DNA of 40,294 nt. It comes from Dehalococcoidia bacterium (GTDB taxonomy: Bacteria; Chloroflexota; Dehalococcoidia; Lucifugimonadales; UBA3495). The stretch spans positions 1 to 40,294 of the forward strand of contig SHYG01000013.1 of the NCBI GenBank assembly GCA_009692925.1, read 5' to 3'. Each line of letters opens with the position of its first letter. The first letter of the stretch is position 1. Made by a program: the position numbers and the translations under genes. The notes beneath the pieces were generated by a model, which saw nothing but the letters and a program-made list of their open reading frames with translations, had not been told where the DNA came from and ran no database searches. Below, piece by piece: positions 7,272-15,037 of this stretch.

Positions 7272-8471
7272 TTATCGTCCTTCCCCCATCGCCTGCACCA
7301 GGCGCAGACAGTCGGCCAGCGGGCGTATGCCCACGCGAATGCAGTCGGGCAGGCCAAAGGAAGCGCAGTCTCGCACGAATAATCCCCGACGCATCAGCCG
7401 CTCCCGCCACGCAGCGCCGTCGCCAACATCAACCAGCAGGAAGTTGGCCGCGGAGGGGTACACCCGGAAGCCCAGGTGGGTGAGTTCCTCGGTCAAATAC
7501 TCCCTGGCCTGGGCCACCGCCTGCCGCGCGCGGGGCAGATATCCGGCATCGGCCAGGGCCACCAGTCCGGCAGCCTGGGCCAGGGCATTAACGCTCCAGT
7601 CGGGCTGAAAGGCGGACAGCCGCGCCGTCAGCTTCGCGGAGGCCAGCAGGTAGCCCAACCGCAGGCCCGTTAGGGCGTAGTCTTTGGTCATGGAGCGCAG
7701 CAGCACCACATTATCCCAAGCCAGCAGGGACAGTGTGTCCCAGGGCTGGTCGACAAAGCCCAGGTACGCCTCGTCCAACACGAGAAGGCCGCCGACACGC
7801 TGGGTGGCTTGGGCTAGGGCTTCCACTTCCGATTGGGCTAAGAACACCCCGGTGGGATTGTTGGGGTTGCAGAGAAACACCAAACTGGGCCGCTGGGAGT
7901 CGATGTGTTCCGCCGCTTGCTCCATGTCCCAGGAGAACCCGGCCTCACGGCGCGCCTCCAGGGCGGAGATGCTGGCCCCCGCCAGGCGGCAGGCGCCGGC
8001 GTATTCGCCGTAGGTGGGGCCAAGTTGCAGCGCCGAGTTGTGGGCAGGCTTCAGGGGTGGCGTGAGAAAGGCCCTGGCCAGCAGGTGGATTAGCTCGGTG
8101 GAGCCGTTGCCCGCCAAGATACAGTCCAGGGACAGACCGCCTTGCCCGGCCAGGCAGGGAGACTGGCGAATCAGACGGGCGGCGATGGCCTCCCGCAGCT
8201 CCAAACACGCCGGGTCTGGGTAGGCGGTGAGGTCCACCCGCCGCATTGCCTCCCAAACCCCGGCGGGCGGCCCCAGAGGGCTGACGCTGGCGCTGAAGTC
8301 CAGCACGTCCTCGGGACGCAGGCCCAGGGCCCGCAGGTCGGCGGGGCGGATGCCGCCATGCACCGGACGCCCTACGGCCTCCGCAGGTGTGGCGGGTTGT
8401 GCCCCGCGGGCGGCGGCGTCATAGGCTCGGACGGCTCCATGCTGGTCCCGGGGTTTACTGGAGGATTGCAT
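7272..8471 (-). CDS. cobD: Threonine-phosphate decarboxylase / histidinol-phosphate aminotransferase family
   Basis: A fold-type I PLP enzyme. In this context it is likely L-threonine-O-3-phosphate decarboxylase, making (R)-1-aminopropan-2-ol phosphate for CbiB. Visible motifs are DFSASVSPLGPP near the N-terminus, NGSTELIHLL, CNPNNPTG, LDEAYLGFVD and the PLP-lysine segment RSMTKDYALTGLRLGY. The 399 residues exceed the usual 350-370 because of a non-conserved N-terminal stretch of about 45 residues; a GTG just before HGGIRPADL is a possible true start. The predicted start at 8471 overlaps the 3' end of cbiB by 17 bases. Confidence 0.88.
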   Translation of the reverse strand: MQSSSKPRDQHGAVRAYDAAARGAQPATPAEAVGRPVHGGIRPADLRALGLRPEDVLDFSASVSPLGPPAGVWEAMRRVDLTAYPDPACLELREAIAARLIRQSPCLAGQGGLSLDCILAGNGSTELIHLLARAFLTPPLKPAHNSALQLGPTYGEYAGACRLAGASISALEARREAGFSWDMEQAAEHIDSQRPSLVFLCNPNNPTGVFLAQSEVEALAQATQRVGGLLVLDEAYLGFVDQPWDTLSLLAWDNVVLLRSMTKDYALTGLRLGYLLASAKLTARLSAFQPDWSVNALAQAAGLVALADAGYLPRARQAVAQAREYLTEELTHLGFRVYPSAANFLLVDVGDGAAWRERLMRRGLFVRDCASFGLPDCIRVGIRPLADCLRLVQAMGEGR

Positions 8472-9408
8472 GCTTCACATACCATATGCCGACGGCGATG
8501 ACCAGTCCCAGGGCTGCAATCAGGTACATGGACTGCACCGCTCGCGTGATGTCGGCAGGCTCCAAAGGCCGAGTCGGGTCGCCCAGGCGATAGTGGCCAA
8601 CCTTCTCCAGCTCCACGCCCAGGGCGCCGGCCATGCCGCTCATGGTCCAGCCGGCGTTGGGACTCGCGGTGCGGCCGTGGTCGCGCCACATGATGCGCCA
8701 CGCGCCGGCCAGCCGCTGGCCCGGCAGCAGGGCGCTGCCCGCCAGCAGCAGCAAGGCACTCAGGCGGGCGGGCGCCAGGTTCAGCAAGTCGTCCAGCCGC
8801 GCGGAGGCCTTCCCCAGGTATTCGTATTTGCCATGATAGCCGATCATGCTGTCCAGGGTGTTCACCGCGCGGTAAGCCACCGCTCCCGGCAAGCCGAAGA
8901 GGGCGAAGGCGAGCCAGGGGCCAATGAAACTGTCGGTGGTGTTCTCCGATACGGATTCCACGGTGGCGGCGGTCATCTGCTCCGCGGTGAGGGCGGAGAC
9001 ATCCCGGCTGACCAGGGATCGCATCTCCTGGCGCACCGATGCCACATCGCCCCGGAGCAGGCGGTCGCGCACGCTGCCCGCCACGCCGTGCAGCATCCGA
9101 ACCGAGAAGGTGCTCTTGAGCCAGACCGCGCCCACCAGGATGTACGCCACGCTGTGTACGCCCTGCAAACCCTGCACCGCAAACCAGGCGGCGGCAGCCC
9201 ACAGGCCGGGGATTAGCAGGGCGATGAGCCCGCCGGCGATCAAGCCGCCCACTCGTCCCTTGGGAGATATCCGGTCCGCGAGGGCCACAGTCTTGCCGAT
9301 CCACACTGTGGGATGCAGCCGCGCAGGCAGCTCCCGGCCCGCCAGGTCCAGCAGCACCGCTAGGCCCAATACCCACAGATCGGCATAATCCAGCCACAAT
9401 AGTGCCAC
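8455..9408 (-). CDS. cbiB: Adenosylcobinamide-phosphate synthase
   Basis: CbiB (CobD in Pseudomonas naming) joins adenosylcobyric acid to aminopropanol phosphate in the membrane. The 317-residue protein has several membrane helices, HPTVWIGK near residue 32, the highly conserved SENTTDSFIGPWLAFALFG (about 155) and AYRAVNTLDSMIGYHGKYE. Length is normal. It sits between cobS and cobD, only 3 bases after the cobS stop. Confidence 0.94.
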   Translation of the reverse strand: MALLWLDYADLWVLGLAVLLDLAGRELPARLHPTVWIGKTVALADRISPKGRVGGLIAGGLIALLIPGLWAAAAWFAVQGLQGVHSVAYILVGAVWLKSTFSVRMLHGVAGSVRDRLLRGDVASVRQEMRSLVSRDVSALTAEQMTAATVESVSENTTDSFIGPWLAFALFGLPGAVAYRAVNTLDSMIGYHGKYEYLGKASARLDDLLNLAPARLSALLLLAGSALLPGQRLAGAWRIMWRDHGRTASPNAGWTMSGMAGALGVELEKVGHYRLGDPTRPLEPADITRAVQSMYLIAALGLVIAVGIWYVKHAILQ

Positions 9409-9411
9409 GTC

Positions 9412-10182
9412 CTAGAACCTCTCTGCCCAGAGCTGTGGCGCCAGCCAGCCGTGGGGCGCCAGTGCGACCGTTGCCATCAAGACCGCCACTTCTGTCAACT
9501 CGTTGATGGCCCCGTAGGTGTCCCCGGTGAGGCCGCCCAGCATTCGAGACATGGCCCGGCTCAGGCCCCAGGACATCGCCGACGCGCCGGCCAGCATCGC
9601 AAGACCGCCCAGCCCCCCCAGCAGCACTGCCGCGGCGGCAGCCACCACCAGCGCAAAGCCGGCGGCCAGCAGGGCGCGACCTTGGTGAAAGGGAGAGCCC
9701 AGCCCCTGTTGCCGCACGTAGGGGAAGGCGCCCAAGGCCACCACCATGCTCCACCGGGACAGCATAGGAAACAGCAGCAAGCCCACGGTTCTGCCCGACG
9801 GCGGCAAGGACAGCACCGACAGCAGCGCCGCGAACTTCAGCAGCAGCAGAGTGGCCCCGCCGGCCACCGCGAAGGCCCCCACGTGGCTGTCCCGCATGAT
9901 CGCCAGCCGCCGCTCCGGGGTGTACCCGCCGAAGAGACCATCGCACACGTCCATGAAGCCGTCCAGGTGCAGCCCCCGCGTGAGCACCACCAGCACCGCC
10001 ACCAGCAGGGCGGCGGTCAAGTAGGACGGAAACAACACCGAAGCTCCCGCCTGCACTCCCAGCAGCACCAACCCCAGCAGCAGGCCCACCACCGGATACC
10101 AGGCGCGGGAGGCGCTAATCTGCTGCGGGGTGAAGGCTTCCCGCCGGAAGGCCGGGCACACCGTCAAGAAACTAACGGCCAC
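9412..10182 (-). CDS. cobS: Adenosylcobinamide-GDP ribazoletransferase (cobalamin synthase)
   Basis: CobS condenses adenosylcobinamide-GDP with alpha-ribazole or its phosphate in the cytoplasmic membrane. The 256-residue multi-spanning protein contains the signature GLHLDGFMDVCDGLFGG with the metal-binding aspartates, followed by RRLAIMRDSHVGAFA. The start is a GTG at 10182, 17 bases after the cobT stop; no strong ribosome site is visible, so coupling with cobT is likely. The N-terminal SFLTVCP matches the usual family start. Confidence 0.93.
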   Translation of the reverse strand: MAVSFLTVCPAFRREAFTPQQISASRAWYPVVGLLLGLVLLGVQAGASVLFPSYLTAALLVAVLVVLTRGLHLDGFMDVCDGLFGGYTPERRLAIMRDSHVGAFAVAGGATLLLLKFAALLSVLSLPPSGRTVGLLLFPMLSRWSMVVALGAFPYVRQQGLGSPFHQGRALLAAGFALVVAAAAAVLLGGLGGLAMLAGASAMSWGLSRAMSRMLGGLTGDTYGAINELTEVAVLMATVALAPHGWLAPQLWAERF

Positions 10183-10199
10183 CAGAAAGGGTGTCAGGG

Positions 10200-11288
10200 T
10201 CAGGCCCCTTTGCCGTCGTCGGAGTCACTGCGCTCGGAGACCCCCGCCTCGGCAAAGGTGGACATCTCGGCCAGGCACTTGGCGGCAGCCTCGATCAGGT
10301 GCATGGCCAGGGCCGCGCCGGTGCCCTCCCCCAGGCGCAAGCCCAAATCCAGCAGCGGCTTCAGCCCCATGTGCTCCAGCCCGATGCGGTGGCCCGGCTC
10401 CACCGACTGGTGGGAGGCCAGGAAGTAGCTCCCGGCCACCGGCGAGATGGTGTGGGCGATGAGGGCCGCGGCGCCGGAGATGAAGCCGTCCACCACCACG
10501 GGGCGATGGCTGGCCGCCGCGCCCAGCATGGCCCCCGCCAGCACGCCGATTTCAAAGCCGCCCACTTTGGTAAGCACGTCCAGCCCGTCCTTGGGGTTGG
10601 GCCGGTTCAGGGCGATGGCCCGGCGCAGCACCTCCACCTTGTGGGCCAGCGCCGCGTCGTCCAGACCGGTGCCCCGGCCCGTGGTGATGGCCACGTCGGT
10701 GCCGGTAATCACCGCCGTGATGGCGCTGGAGGGCGTGGTGTTGCCGATGCCCATGTCTCCGCAGGCTATGAGGTCCGCCCCTTCCGCCACCTGCTCCCGC
10801 GCCGCGTCGATGCCCGTCTCCAGGCACTGGATGGCCTGCTGGCGGGTCATGGCGGGGCCGCGGGCCATGTTGGCGGTGCCCCGGCCGATTTTCACCGACC
10901 GCAGCCGGGGGTGGCTGGGCAAGTCGGCAGCCACACCGGCGTCCAGAACTACGATGTCGGCTCCGGCGTGGCGGGCCAGCACGTTGATCCCGGCGCCGCC
11001 CCGCAAGAAGTTGAGCACCATCTGGGGCGTAACTGCCTGGGGATAGGCGCTGACACCTTCGGCCACCACGCCATGGTCGCCGGCGGCCAGGATAATGGCC
11101 TTGCGCCGGATGCGCGGGATGGGCTGGCCCAGCATCCCCGCCAGCAGCACCGACAGCTCCTCCAGCCGCCCCAAGCTGCCCGGGGGCTTGGTGAGGGTGT
11201 CCTGGCGCGCGCGGGCGGCGGCCATGGCTGCCTGATCCAGGGGCACTATTTCCGCCAAGGCCCGGTCAACTACTGCTGAGATGGCCAT
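10200..11288 (-). CDS. cobT: Nicotinate-nucleotide:dimethylbenzimidazole phosphoribosyltransferase
   Basis: CobT activates the lower-ligand base by forming alpha-ribazole 5'-phosphate from nicotinate mononucleotide. The 362-residue protein shows LTKPPGSLGRLE, LAAGDHGVVAEGVSAYP, FLRGGAGINVLARHAG and CGDMGIGNTTPSSA; a glutamate near the C-terminus in LRLGEGTGAA fits the catalytic base. ATG 11288 is preferred (GGAG 6-7 bases upstream) over a TTG at 11294. It follows the DUF433 gene after a 219-base gap filled by repeats. Confidence 0.95.
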   Translation of the reverse strand: MAISAVVDRALAEIVPLDQAAMAAARARQDTLTKPPGSLGRLEELSVLLAGMLGQPIPRIRRKAIILAAGDHGVVAEGVSAYPQAVTPQMVLNFLRGGAGINVLARHAGADIVVLDAGVAADLPSHPRLRSVKIGRGTANMARGPAMTRQQAIQCLETGIDAAREQVAEGADLIACGDMGIGNTTPSSAITAVITGTDVAITTGRGTGLDDAALAHKVEVLRRAIALNRPNPKDGLDVLTKVGGFEIGVLAGAMLGAAASHRPVVVDGFISGAAALIAHTISPVAGSYFLASHQSVEPGHRIGLEHMGLKPLLDLGLRLGEGTGAALAMHLIEAAAKCLAEMSTFAEAGVSERSDSDDGKGA

Positions 11289-11401
11289 GTCCAACTCCTT
11301 CGTTTTAGAACGCCTTGAGAGTTATCGAGTGCTGCTCCACTCCCACTACTCAATTTCCGCTCGCAAGAGGGCTGCTGACAGATTTTCGACCATCCCCCTT
11401 G

Positions 11402-11495
11402 CCCCCTTCCTTGCCAGGAAGGGGGGATAGAGTATATATCTGGGGGGACACCCCCAGACCCCCGGCGAGGGGTTTCGCCCCTCTGCACACCCCAT
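11402..11495. repeat. Composite palindromic repeat
   Basis: Three hairpins in a row: CCCCCTTCCT/AGGAAGGGGG (11402-11425), TCTGGGGG/CCCCCAGA (11439-11458) and GAGGGG/CCCCTC (11467-11483). The block lies between cobT and the DUF433 gene. On the minus strand the third hairpin is transcribed first, right after the DUF433 stop. There is no clear U-run, so it may stabilise or modulate the operon transcript rather than end it; that is inference. Confidence 0.75.
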
Positions 11496-11507
11496 CTGAC
11501 CACGATT

Positions 11508-11735
11508 TTAGCTTCTGACAATGACCTTTTCCTCGTCGATCACTTGGCTGGCATAATCCAGAGCGGCGCTGACGTCCTCCAACACCAGTTCAGGGTAAGC
11601 GCGGATTATCCGTTCAAGGGAGTAGCCACCAGCCAGCATGCCCAGGATATTCTTCACCATAATCCTGGTGCCGCGGATACACGGTTTCCCGCTGCAAATC
11701 TTGGGGCCCACTACTATTCGTTCTTCAGCAGACAT
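11508..11735 (-). CDS. DUF433 protein (antitoxin-like)
   Basis: About 75 residues with the DUF433 pattern: RIVVGPKICSGKPCIRGTRI, then ILGMLAGGYSLERIIRAYPE and SAALDYASQVI. DUF433 proteins are small winged-helix or ribbon-like proteins, often paired with a PIN-like DUF5615 toxin. No such partner is visible here: the next gene is cobT and the gap holds only repeats. Starts at 11735 (GGGGGTG 6-8 bases upstream) or ATG 11741 are both possible. It starts about 20 bases after the cobO stop, inside the riboswitch-led operon. Confidence 0.85.
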   Translation of the reverse strand: MSAEERIVVGPKICSGKPCIRGTRIMVKNILGMLAGGYSLERIIRAYPELVLEDVSAALDYASQVIDEEKVIVRS

Positions 11736-11756
11736 ATCCATCACCCCCGTTTCCGT

Positions 11757-12329
11757 CTAGAACTCAATCCCCGGCTGGGCCTTGATGCCCTGGTGGTAGG
11801 GGTGCTTGATTACCCGCATCTCCGTGACCAGGTCGGCAAACTCCACCAGTGCCTCCGGCGCGTGGCGGCCGGTGATGATGATGTGCTGCATCTCCGGGCG
11901 GCTCTTCAGCACCTCAATCACCTCCTCCACCGGGATCCAGCCGTAGTGCAGGGGATAGGTGAACTCGTCCAAGACGATCACCTGGTACTCGCCGGAGGCA
12001 ATGACCTCCTTGGCGTCCTCCCAGTGGGCGCGGGCTAGCTCCGCGCTCTGCTCCAGGTTGCGGGAGCGCCAGGTAAAGCCGTCGCCCATGGCCCGCACCG
12101 GCACGCCGATCTTCTGGGCGGCCCGCTGCTCGCCGAAGTTGGCGGTGGAGTGCTTGATGAACTGGAGCATGATGACCTTCATGTCCCGGCCCCAGGCGCG
12201 GAACAGGACTCCCAGGGCGGCGGTGGTCTTGCCCTTACCTTCGCCGGTGTTGACGATGACCAGCCCCTTGTTGATGCGGGGCCCCTTCACCGACTGGGGG
12301 CTTTCGCGGTAGGTAGGTTCGGTGCTCAT
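11757..12329 (-). CDS. cobO: Cob(I)yrinic acid a,c-diamide adenosyltransferase
   Basis: CobO/BtuR/CobA transfers the 5'-deoxyadenosyl group of ATP to cobalt(I) of the corrinoid. The P-loop [14 protein letters not shown] lies at about residues 27-40, followed by [15 protein letters not shown], the [14 protein letters not shown] segment and [20 protein letters not shown], all typical of the family. Length (190) is normal. The ATG overlaps the TGA of cobB by four bases (ATGA). The enzyme needs cobalt reduced to Co(I); the ferredoxin at the head of this operon is a candidate electron source by context only. Confidence 0.95.
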   Translation of the reverse strand: MSTEPTYRESPQSVKGPRINKGLVIVNTGEGKGKTTAALGVLFRAWGRDMKVIMLQFIKHSTANFGEQRAAQKIGVPVRAMGDGFTWRSRNLEQSAELARAHWEDAKEVIASGEYQVIVLDEFTYPLHYGWIPVEEVIEVLKSRPEMQHIIITGRHAPEALVEFADLVTEMRVIKHPYHQGIKAQPGIEF

Positions 12330-13726
12330 GGCTTAGTGCGTCTCCTTTGAGCGAGGTTATTCTTCGTTGTGGCGGCGCAGGTCTCCACAAACCTCCGCGC
12401 CAGGGAGGGATGGCTGCCCAGGTGGATGTGGATGTACGACGCCCACACGCTGCCAATCTGAAAGCCCTCGGGACGTCCCGCCTGGTCCACCACACGGTAC
12501 ACCGCCTGCTCGGGGTCCGGCGGCTCGCCCAGCACCGACCAGTGGAACTCGTGCCCTCGCACGCGCTGGCCCCGTTGGAGCAGCGGGCTGTCGGTGCAGG
12601 ACTCCACCTCGCGGTAGCCCAGAGTCAGTCGCTTTCCCGTCATGGAGGACACCACCGGGATGGCCCCGATCATTGGATATTGCACGCCCTCCAGGTCCGA
12701 AAGGCTCTGTCCCAGATACATCAGCCCGCCGCACTCGGCGTACACCGGCACCTGGCGGGCGATGGCGTCCTTCAAGGACTGCTGCATCGGCAGATTCTCC
12801 GACAGCTCCCTGGCAAACATCTCTGGAAACCCACCGCCAATATAAACTCCAGTGGCGCCCGCGGGCAAGGAAGAATCTTCCAGGGGGCTGAAGGGCGCCA
12901 GCTCAGCGCCCCAGGCTTCCAGCAGGTCCAGGGAGTCCTGGTAGTAGAAGCTGAAGGCCTTGTCCCGGGCCACGGCGATGACCGCGCGGCGCGGCTGGGG
13001 CTGGCTGGGGTACATCTCCGGCGGGACTTCCGGCGGGTTGGCGGTAGCCGCCAACTGGAGCAGCCGGTCCAGGTCAATGGTCTGCTCCACCTGGGCCACC
13101 AGGGCGTCGTACCACTGCTGGACCACGGTGCCCTCCACCGTGGGGATCAGCCCCAGGTGGCGCTCCGGCTGGAGAAACTCCGGTCGCCGGGGCAGGTAGC
13201 CCAGCACCGGCAGCCCGGTGGTGGCCTCAATCTGTGGCTGGCAGAACTCCAGATGCCGGGGGCCGCCCACGCCGTTGAGGATCACCCCGGCGATGCGCAG
13301 CTTGGGGTCGAACAGCTGGTAGCCCAGCACCTCGGCGGCCACACTGCGGGCGACTTTCGCGGCGTCGGCCACCAGGATCACCGGCGCATCCAGCAGCTTG
13401 GCCAACTGGGCCGTGGATCCCTCCTCGGTGAGGCTGGAGTGGCCGTCGTACACGCCCATCACGCCTTCCACCACCGATATCTGCCCCTGCCCGCTGGCCC
13501 GCTGGAACAGCTCCAGCACCGCCTGGTGGGGCAGCAGCCAGGTGTCCAGGTTGCGGGAGGGCACCCCGCAGGCCAACTGGTGGTAGGATGGGTCGATGTA
13601 GTCGGGGCCTGCCTTGAAGGGCTGCACCTTGTAACCGCGGCGGACCAGCGCGCCCATGATGCCCGTGGCGATGGTGGTCTTGCCCACCCCGCTGCGCACG
13701 CCGGCAATGACTATCGTTGCGCCCAT
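12326..13726 (-). CDS. cbiA: Cobyrinate a,c-diamide synthase
   Basis: This glutamine amidotransferase (CobB/CbiA) amidates the a and c side chains of (hydrogeno)byrinic acid. The N-terminal P-loop [14 protein letters not shown] and [15 protein letters not shown] are present; the C-terminal amidotransferase domain has the cysteine in [12 protein letters not shown] and a late histidine in [11 protein letters not shown]. The 466 residues are normal for the family. Sequence alone does not tell CobB from CbiA. GAGAGG precedes ATG 13726. The start overlaps the preceding small membrane-protein gene by 16 bases and the end overlaps cobO by 4. Confidence 0.94.
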   Translation of the reverse strand: MGATIVIAGVRSGVGKTTIATGIMGALVRRGYKVQPFKAGPDYIDPSYHQLACGVPSRNLDTWLLPHQAVLELFQRASGQGQISVVEGVMGVYDGHSSLTEEGSTAQLAKLLDAPVILVADAAKVARSVAAEVLGYQLFDPKLRIAGVILNGVGGPRHLEFCQPQIEATTGLPVLGYLPRRPEFLQPERHLGLIPTVEGTVVQQWYDALVAQVEQTIDLDRLLQLAATANPPEVPPEMYPSQPQPRRAVIAVARDKAFSFYYQDSLDLLEAWGAELAPFSPLEDSSLPAGATGVYIGGGFPEMFARELSENLPMQQSLKDAIARQVPVYAECGGLMYLGQSLSDLEGVQYPMIGAIPVVSSMTGKRLTLGYREVESCTDSPLLQRGQRVRGHEFHWSVLGEPPDPEQAVYRVVDQAGRPEGFQIGSVWASYIHIHLGSHPSLARRFVETCAATTKNNLAQRRRTKP

Positions 13727-13947
13727 TCTAACCTCTCCCGCCGGTATCTAAGGAGGAACCGCCGAAGCGCCACCACGCTCCACAAACCTTCCACGATAGT
13801 AATCGGATAAACCGCCGCGAGGGCGCTATAAACCGAAGTTAGCGCCGAGCCTCCAGCAAAGAGCAGCACCATCCACTTGGAGCGGCCTTCCAACCAGTAG
13901 GATAGAAACATGATCGTGACCGCAATAAAGCCAAAGAGAGTTAACAT
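13711..13947 (-). CDS. Small membrane protein of unknown function in B12 operon
   Basis: A 78-residue protein with two to three hydrophobic segments (LFGFIAVTIMFLSYWLEG, MVLLFAGGSALTSVYSALAA, ITIVEGLWSVVALRRFL) and a basic C-terminus ([12 protein letters not shown]). An AGGAGG 5 bases before ATG 13947 is a strong ribosome site, and the 3' end overlaps cbiA, so it is very likely translated. It resembles short, widely distributed membrane proteins of unknown function that end in a VE-x-x-WS-x-VALRR pattern, as I recall them. A role in B12 synthesis or cobalt handling is only suggested by position. Confidence 0.8.
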   Translation of the reverse strand: MLTLFGFIAVTIMFLSYWLEGRSKWMVLLFAGGSALTSVYSALAAVYPITIVEGLWSVVALRRFLLRYRRERLEWAQR

Positions 13948-13975
13948 CTTGACCTCCTGCGGCTAGTTGCTCTGG

Positions 13976-14320
13976 CTATAGTTGCGATGGCGGCAGGTTG
14001 TCCTGTAGGAGCTTACTCAGGTCTGCGGGAATCTGGTTCATGTCCACCCGGCCGCGCCGGGAGATGTTCACACGACCCTGGGAGGTGCCGTAGAGCGCCT
14101 TCTCCCCCGACCAGCGCTGAGCCACGTCCAGGCGGGGACCGTAGGTGCAACCAAAGATGCACCGGCATGGGGTGACTTGCACCCGGTCTTCCAGCCCTTC
14201 CTCCTGGGCAACCTGGCGCAGCTTCTCCAGCAAGTCTTGCCCGTTGCGGCCCCGCGAGTAGTGGGACAGGCAACTCCGGGGGTCCACACATACGATGATG
14301 TTCAAATCCCGCTGCGCCAT
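13976..14320 (-). CDS. 2Fe-2S thioredoxin-like ferredoxin, first gene of the B12 operon
   Basis: A 114-residue protein of the thioredoxin-like 2Fe-2S ferredoxin type: IIVCVDPRSCLSHYSRGRNG at the N-terminus (two cysteines), a LLEKLRQ helix, and VQVTPCRCIFGCTYGPRLDV carrying further cysteines and the typical C-x3-C-x2-GP pattern. It lacks other domains. Start ATG 14320 has GGAG about 9 bases upstream. It is the first gene after the riboswitch and terminator and is 28 bases before the small membrane protein and cbiA. I infer that it supplies electrons to a corrinoid-related step, such as reduction before adenosylation; ring-modifying steps are an alternative. Confidence 0.82.
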   Translation of the reverse strand: MAQRDLNIIVCVDPRSCLSHYSRGRNGQDLLEKLRQVAQEEGLEDRVQVTPCRCIFGCTYGPRLDVAQRWSGEKALYGTSQGRVNISRRGRVDMNQIPADLSKLLQDNLPPSQL

Positions 14321-14504
14321 GCTAGAATCTCCTGGGTCGCCAATCTGCGGTATTTGGATGGGAGCACGACCGGGCAGGGCTGCCCAACTATGTAGGGGAG
14401 GAGATCCTGCACGCAGGGCTGCTCCGCCCGGTCGCCTCCCTGGATGGATCGGTCTGGCAGTGTGGTCGAACCATCTTCCGCCCTGCCGGACCCCGAATAA
14501 ACAA

Positions 14505-14532
14505 AAGAGCCTGACGTCACGGTCAGGCTCTT
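14505..14532 (-). terminator. Intrinsic terminator, probable riboswitch expression platform
   Basis: Perfect 11-base arms (AAGAGCCTGAC and GTCAGGCTCTT) around a 6-base loop, followed on the minus strand by TTTTGTTT. It lies 52 bases after the end of the riboswitch aptamer and 185 bases before the first gene, so it probably ends transcription when cobalamin binds. The plus-strand side also has TTGTTTT, so the hairpin could work in both directions. Confidence 0.82.
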
Positions 14533-14583
14533 GTTTTAAGCTAGAACCTCGTACACCCTTCCGCGAAGCGTAGCAAGCAACTA

Positions 14584-14768
14584 CCTGAGGCAGGTCTCCT
14601 GGCTCCTGGCTAGTAACGATCTTCCCCGTCTTCCCATCCCGACCTAATCGGGACAGTGACTCCGCTTCCACGGGATGGAGAATCTCTCGCCAGTTACAGT
14701 GGCGGGACCGCGCCGGAATCAACACCGGCTTCCCTTTTCAGCCCCGACGCGTCGGGGCCACCATCAGG
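14584..14768 (-). ncRNA. Cobalamin riboswitch
   Basis: The minus strand has the hallmark B12-box AGCCAGGAGACCTGCC (14589-14604) and, upstream, GGGAAGCCGGTG followed by CGGTCCCGCCACTGTAAC (about 14690-14740), in the usual order of the adenosylcobalamin aptamer. A P1 stem can form between CCTGA at the 5' end (14764-14768) and TCAGG at the 3' end (14584-14588). An extra GCCCCGAC/GTCGGGGC hairpin sits near 14741-14758. It is the only riboswitch seen in the window, so the whole B12 operon downstream is likely repressed by cobalamin. Confidence 0.95.
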
Positions 14769-14832
14769 TCTTATTAAATTGTGAATGTGACGCCTAGCTG
14801 CAATAAGGGGATGCAGCTTCAACGTATCGGGC

Positions 14833-14861
14833 ATTATATCGCGGGCTGAAGGGCGCGTCAA
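14833..14861 (-). promoter_or_regulatory. Sigma-70-type promoter for the riboswitch and B12 operon
   Basis: On the minus strand, TTGACG (14861-14856) and TATAAT (14838-14833) are separated by exactly 17 bases, a near-consensus housekeeping promoter. Transcription would begin near 14826, about 58 bases before the aptamer. No operator is evident. Confidence 0.8.
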
Positions 14862-14904
14862 CTGGCGTTTGGCGGCGGCGGCAGGGCTGTGTCATTCTCC
14901 TCCA

Positions 14905-14954
14905 CTCGCTGGTCGAGTAGGCCCGACTGCGGTCGGACCTACTCGACCAGCGAG
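14905..14954. repeat. Long palindrome with CTCGCTGGTCGAGTAGG arms
   Basis: Arms of 17 bases pair perfectly (CTCGCTGGTCGAGTAGG and its complement), and the inner CCGAC/GTCGG also pairs. It stands alone between the B12 promoter and the next palindrome at 14995, in a gene-free stretch. No open frame is associated with it. Probably a small dispersed repeat; it could also protect or end transcripts arriving from the LLM-oxidoreductase gene. Confidence 0.8.
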
Positions 14955-14994
14955 GTAAGGCCCTGGCGGGTACGATGAAACAAACCTGGGCGGA

Positions 14995-15036
14995 GCGGTC
15001 GGTAGGGGCGAGGCACGCCTCGCCCCTACCGACCGC
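14995..15036. repeat. Perfect 20-bp inverted repeat (GTAGGGGCGAGG type)
   Basis: Two 20-base arms around a 2-base spacer form a perfect hairpin with the core GTAGGGGCGA/TCGCCCCTAC. It begins 1 base after the TAA of the LLM oxidoreductase, so it is likely transcribed as the 3' end of that message. The same core occurs at 19108-19149. Confidence 0.85.
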
Positions 15037-15037
15037 C

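Noticed and set aside
8372-9946. Minus-strand open frame of 524 codons over cobD, cbiB and cobS
   Set aside because: It is an alternate frame of clear cobalamin genes, with an R/G/A-rich, low-information product.
11270-11521. Open frame over the repeat between cobT and the DUF433 gene, considered as a DUF5615 toxin partner
   Set aside because: The sequence encodes repeat-derived proline- and glycine-rich residues and lacks the acidic PIN-like motifs.
13976-14725. Extended version of the ferredoxin gene starting at 14725
   Set aside because: The extension would translate the riboswitch and terminator. ATG 14320 has a ribosome site and matches the family start.
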